7,914 nucleotides of DNA from Pseudomonadota bacterium (GTDB lineage: Bacteria > Pseudomonadota > Alphaproteobacteria > Rhizobiales > Methyloligellaceae), in assembly GCA_022567275.1 (NCBI GenBank), contig JADFHH010000063.1, forward strand, positions 1-7,914. The letters run 5' to 3'. The stretch's first letter is position 1, and every line of letters starts with the position of its first letter. Shown piece by piece: positions 6,002-7,914 of the stretch. The notes below the pieces were generated by a model. It had not been told where the DNA came from and did not search any database. It saw nothing but the letters and a program-made list of their open reading frames with translations. The translations under genes were made by a program, and so were the position numbers.

Positions 6002-6044
6002 GGCAGGCCGCGCCTGCCAGAGGGTGTCCCGCGCCAGGCGCGGC
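6002..6044 (-). terminator. Two adjacent GC-rich hairpins after the DsbD-like gene
   Basis: Two perfect stem-loops lie just past the stop at 6051: CCGCGC-CTG-GCGCGG (6043-6029, 6 bp) and GGCAGGC-GCG-GCCTGCC (6018-6002, 7 bp), both with 3-nt loops. The segments 6007-6016 and 6035-6044 are also complementary over 10 bp, so the pair can refold into one longer hairpin. There is no U-tract, so this is not a classical intrinsic terminator. It may protect the transcript end, terminate weakly, or be a repetitive extragenic palindrome. Confidence 0.4.
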
Positions 6045-6050
6045 TGCTGC

Positions 6051-6920
6051 TTATTCGATTAACCAGCTCGTCTCCGCCTGCGCACTCTTCGAGACCAGCG
6101 TCAGTGTCACGATCTTGCCCTTGAGATCCTTCGGATTATCGCCCTTTGTCAGATCGATCCTGAAGCGGATGGCGCCATCGCTGCGTCTGTCCACGGGTTC
6201 GGCGGGCGCAAGATAAAATCCTTCCGGACCCTCGACAATGAGATCAGTGTCTTGCGCGTCATCGGGAAACCGCGCTTCGATCGCCAGATAGGGCGCCGCG
6301 CCGGAAAGCTGAGCTTCGGTATGGCTGACCGACAAACCGTTGCGCGAACCCTGGTCCTGTTTGCCCGGCACGCGCGCAAGAGAACGCGACAGCAAAGGCT
6401 CATAAGAGCGCGAAAAAAAACCGTCCCTGCCAACCTTCAACCGCAGGTCGGCTTCGGCTGGAATGCAAATGTCGGCGCACACCGCAAACTCTATTTTCAC
6501 ACGCAGATCAATCGGCTGCCCCGCCTTGACCGGTTCAATGAGGACGGGGAAGATCACTTCCCTTTTGTAACCATATGACGTGCCGAAGCTGTCGCGAAGC
6601 CGTATCGGCGCGGGCCACAGGAGGCGCGCATCTTTGAGATTTCGCGAGCCCGACCAGTCAAATCTTGGCGGCAGTCCGGAATCGCCCGGATAGCGCCAAT
6701 ATGTTTTCCAGCCCTTATCGAGCTTGATCTGGATGCCCGCGACAAGCGTTTCTTGCCCCCCGCGCCATGTGGCGTGATCGGATATCAGCCGCATGGCGAA
6801 GTAGTCTTTCGTCACCCAGTCAGACGCCGATCCGGCTCCAGCGGGTGTAACGCCGGCCTGTATGGCGAATGTGGCGGCAAGAATTGCACCCGCCATCATG
6901 CCTGCGCGGATGGCTGTCAT
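6051..6920 (-). CDS. Secreted DsbD/ScsB N-terminal-domain-like protein
   Basis: The protein resembles the periplasmic N-terminal (immunoglobulin-like) domain of DsbD and ScsB, which relays electrons to periplasmic thiol partners. Family-like segments are KLDKGWKTYWRYPGDSGLPP, DWSGSRNLKDARLLWPAP, GYKREVIFPVLIEP and the cysteine pair in FAVCADICIPAEADL (C-x3-C). No transmembrane DsbD core or thioredoxin domain follows, so it is a stand-alone domain of about 289 residues. The second of two ATGs (6920) is preferred because AGGA lies 5 nt upstream and it gives a normal signal peptide (a basic start, then GMMAGAILAATFAIQAG, then an Ala-rich cleavage region near GAGSAS). ATG at 6947 and TTG at 6962 are alternatives. 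A role in thiol-disulfide or metal-stress chemistry is inferred from the family. Confidence 0.85.
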   Translation of the reverse strand: MTAIRAGMMAGAILAATFAIQAGVTPAGAGSASDWVTKDYFAMRLISDHATWRGGQETLVAGIQIKLDKGWKTYWRYPGDSGLPPRFDWSGSRNLKDARLLWPAPIRLRDSFGTSYGYKREVIFPVLIEPVKAGQPIDLRVKIEFAVCADICIPAEADLRLKVGRDGFFSRSYEPLLSRSLARVPGKQDQGSRNGLSVSHTEAQLSGAAPYLAIEARFPDDAQDTDLIVEGPEGFYLAPAEPVDRRSDGAIRFRIDLTKGDNPKDLKGKIVTLTLVSKSAQAETSWLIE

Positions 6921-7002
6921 CATGTTCCTGGTGCTCTGTACTTCCATCAAAATCACTTGCAATTGGCTGTCCGGATAATGATTAGCCGGAATTGAGTTTA
7001 CA

Positions 7003-7042
7003 ATCCCTCACCATTAAATACGACCTGGCTCGCCAGAGGGAT
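7003..7042. repeat. Nested inverted repeats in the divergent intergenic region
   Basis: Outer arms ATCCCTC (7003-7009) and GAGGGAT (7036-7042) form a 7-bp inverted repeat. Inside it is a 12-nt palindrome CTGGC-TC-GCCAG (7025-7036), which overlaps the outer right arm by one base. The element lies between the divergent DsbD-like and yqgE genes and could be an operator for either. No clear -35/-10 pair could be placed around it on either strand. Confidence 0.3.
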
Positions 7043-7135
7043 GATCAAGCTTGCGTTACCGTGACGCCATTCACCGCTTTTGTCATTGTCGCAAAAGCCT
7101 TCACAAACCCGGTTCCAAAAGGCTAACATCATATT

Positions 7136-7753
7136 ATGTCCAAGACCCGATCCAAAGACGAGAGCGAAAATAGCGACCTGTTTCTCGATGGCCAGATGCT
7201 GATTGCGATGCCAGCCATGGCCGACCCGAGATTCGCGCGATCGGTGATCTATTTATGCGCCCACTCCGCCGAAGGCGCGATGGGAATCATCATCAATCAG
7301 CGTGCACCCTATATTGATTTTACCGAACTGCTGGAGCAGCTGAATATTACCGGTGAAGGGGAAGCTATAAATTTGCCGTCATCAAGGACGAATATAGCTG
7401 TCCATGTCGGCGGTCCGGTGGAGGCGACGCGTGGATTCGTGCTTCACAGCAGCGACTATCACGCCGATGACAGCACACTGCCCATTGATGAGCGTGTCTC
7501 CCTGACGGCGACGGTCGATATCCTGCGTGCGATCGCAAGTGGCGCGGGGCCGGACAAGGCGCTCCTGGCGCTGGGCTATGCGGGGTGGGCTCCAGGACAA
7601 CTCGAACATGAATTCCAATCCAATGGCTGGCTGCATTGTCCCGCCGACCCGGAACTTCTCTTCGACCGCAATGTCGATAAAAAATACCTGAGGGCATTTC
7701 GGAAAATCGGCATTGATCCTGCGCGGCTGGTGAACGACTCCGGTCACGCCTGA
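7136..7753 (+). CDS. yqgE: YqgE/AlgH family protein (UPF0301)
   Basis: This 205-residue protein is slightly longer than the usual 185-190 because of a polar N-terminal extension of about 15 residues. The family signature begins at LFLDGQMLIAMPAMADPRFARSV and continues with GAMGIIINQ, VHVGGPV, GFVLHSSDY, ALLALGYAGWAPGQLEHE and NGWLHCPADPELLFD, in the expected order. The family is widespread in proteobacteria, cytoplasmic, and has no firmly established biochemical role; the AlgH name comes from a proposed link to alginate regulation in Pseudomonas. The ATG at 7136 has no well-spaced ribosome binding site (AAAAGG ends 15 nt upstream). It is monocistronic here as far as the window shows, divergent from the DsbD-like gene and overlapping the opposing frame at its 3' end. 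Confidence 0.96.
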   Translation: MSKTRSKDESENSDLFLDGQMLIAMPAMADPRFARSVIYLCAHSAEGAMGIIINQRAPYIDFTELLEQLNITGEGEAINLPSSRTNIAVHVGGPVEATRGFVLHSSDYHADDSTLPIDERVSLTATVDILRAIASGAGPDKALLALGYAGWAPGQLEHEFQSNGWLHCPADPELLFDRNVDKKYLRAFRKIGIDPARLVNDSGHA

Positions 7754-7914
7754 CGCGGCGATGTCACGCCGCGCGCGGGAATCGGGCGAGCCGCCGAGGC
7801 GGGACGCTTGGCCGTTTTTCCCCTGCCGGCAGGCGCCGGTGCAGATGCACGGCGTACGCGTGGACGTCTTGCTGCCTTTTTCCGGGCTTTCGCGAACGCG
7901 GAAAACAGGCCCAT
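7744..7914 (-). CDS. Basic Ala/Pro/Arg/Lys-rich frame, probable partial gene, function unknown
   Basis: A minus-strand frame of 56 codons is open to the right edge and ends with TGA at 7746-7744, inside the last codons of yqgE. An ATG falls exactly on the last three bases of the window, so this may be a short complete gene or the C-terminal tail of a longer one. It reads MGLFSAFAKARKKAARRP, followed by a low-complexity tail of Ala, Pro, Arg and Lys (about one third basic, no acidic residues). Such tails are seen on nucleic-acid-binding or membrane-associated proteins, but no family can be named. A plus-strand frame from ATG 7761 is also open to the edge over the same DNA, so coding on either strand is unproven. 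Confidence 0.4.
   Translation of the reverse strand: MGLFSAFAKARKKAARRPRVRRASAPAPAGRGKTAKRPASAARPIPARGVTSPRQA
7754..7773 (+). terminator. GC-rich hairpin directly after yqgE
   Basis: CGCGGCG (7754-7760) and CGCCGCG (7767-7773) form a perfect 7-bp stem with a 6-nt loop beginning at the first base after the yqgE stop codon. No T-run follows on the plus strand, so it is a weak terminator candidate or a transcript-end stabiliser. It also lies within the opposing open frame, where it would act on neither strand as a standard intrinsic terminator. Confidence 0.3.

Noticed and set aside
1..7914. CRISPR arrays, insertion sequences, tRNA genes, phage or defence genes
   Set aside because: No regularly spaced repeats, transposase-like frames, tRNA-like cloverleaf sequences or defence motifs were seen on either strand. 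The window is core-genome in character.

Overview
This is an ordinary housekeeping stretch of a GC-rich alphaproteobacterial chromosome. The assignment rests on the compact ispH-thrB-rnhA cluster with a type II ThrB of the kinase-like fold, the tandem glycine riboswitch ahead of gcvT, and a glycine decarboxylase P-protein that appears to be split (the 21 residues visible read like a GcvPA N-terminus). Split P-proteins occur in Caulobacter-like and several other alphaproteobacterial lineages; I would not name a genus.

Layout. Positions 1-1950 on the minus strand hold the glycine cleavage operon. A near-consensus sigma70-type promoter (1921-1948) drives a leader of about 300 nt with a tandem glycine riboswitch (about 1673-1873). 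The leader is followed by gcvT, gcvH and the first codons of gcvPA. Upstream on the same strand (1976-2629) is a putative lipoprotein of unknown function. From 2634 the plus strand carries promoter-like sequence and then ispH, thrB and rnhA with 2-nt gaps, a tight three-gene operon. It converges within 6 nt on a minus-strand pair: a 67-residue cysteine-rich zinc-ribbon-like protein followed by a peroxiredoxin 5-type thiol peroxidase. Upstream of that pair, also on the minus strand, is a secreted protein resembling the N-terminal periplasmic domain of DsbD/ScsB, followed by two GC-rich hairpins. A divergent intergenic region (6921-7135) separates it from plus-strand yqgE (UPF0301/AlgH family). 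Yqge ends in a 10-nt tail-to-tail overlap with a very basic Ala/Pro/Arg/Lys-rich frame that runs off the right edge.

How the parts work together. The gcv genes degrade glycine to CO2, NH3 and a methylene group on tetrahydrofolate, under glycine control through the riboswitch. IspH ends the MEP isoprenoid pathway, ThrB is the committed step to threonine, and RNase HI clears RNA:DNA hybrids; their clustering is positional rather than biochemical. The peroxiredoxin, zinc-ribbon and DsbD-like genes are loosely linked by thiol/redox chemistry.

I found no tRNA, rRNA, CRISPR array, insertion sequence, phage gene or defence system, and no convincing previously undescribed system. The items most worth a second look are a sequence-level expression platform for the glycine riboswitch (the aptamer-2 core strand is complementary to the gcvT ribosome binding site), the conserved-looking but uncharacterised zinc-ribbon and lipoprotein genes, the orphan DsbD-N-like protein, and the basic frame at the right edge.
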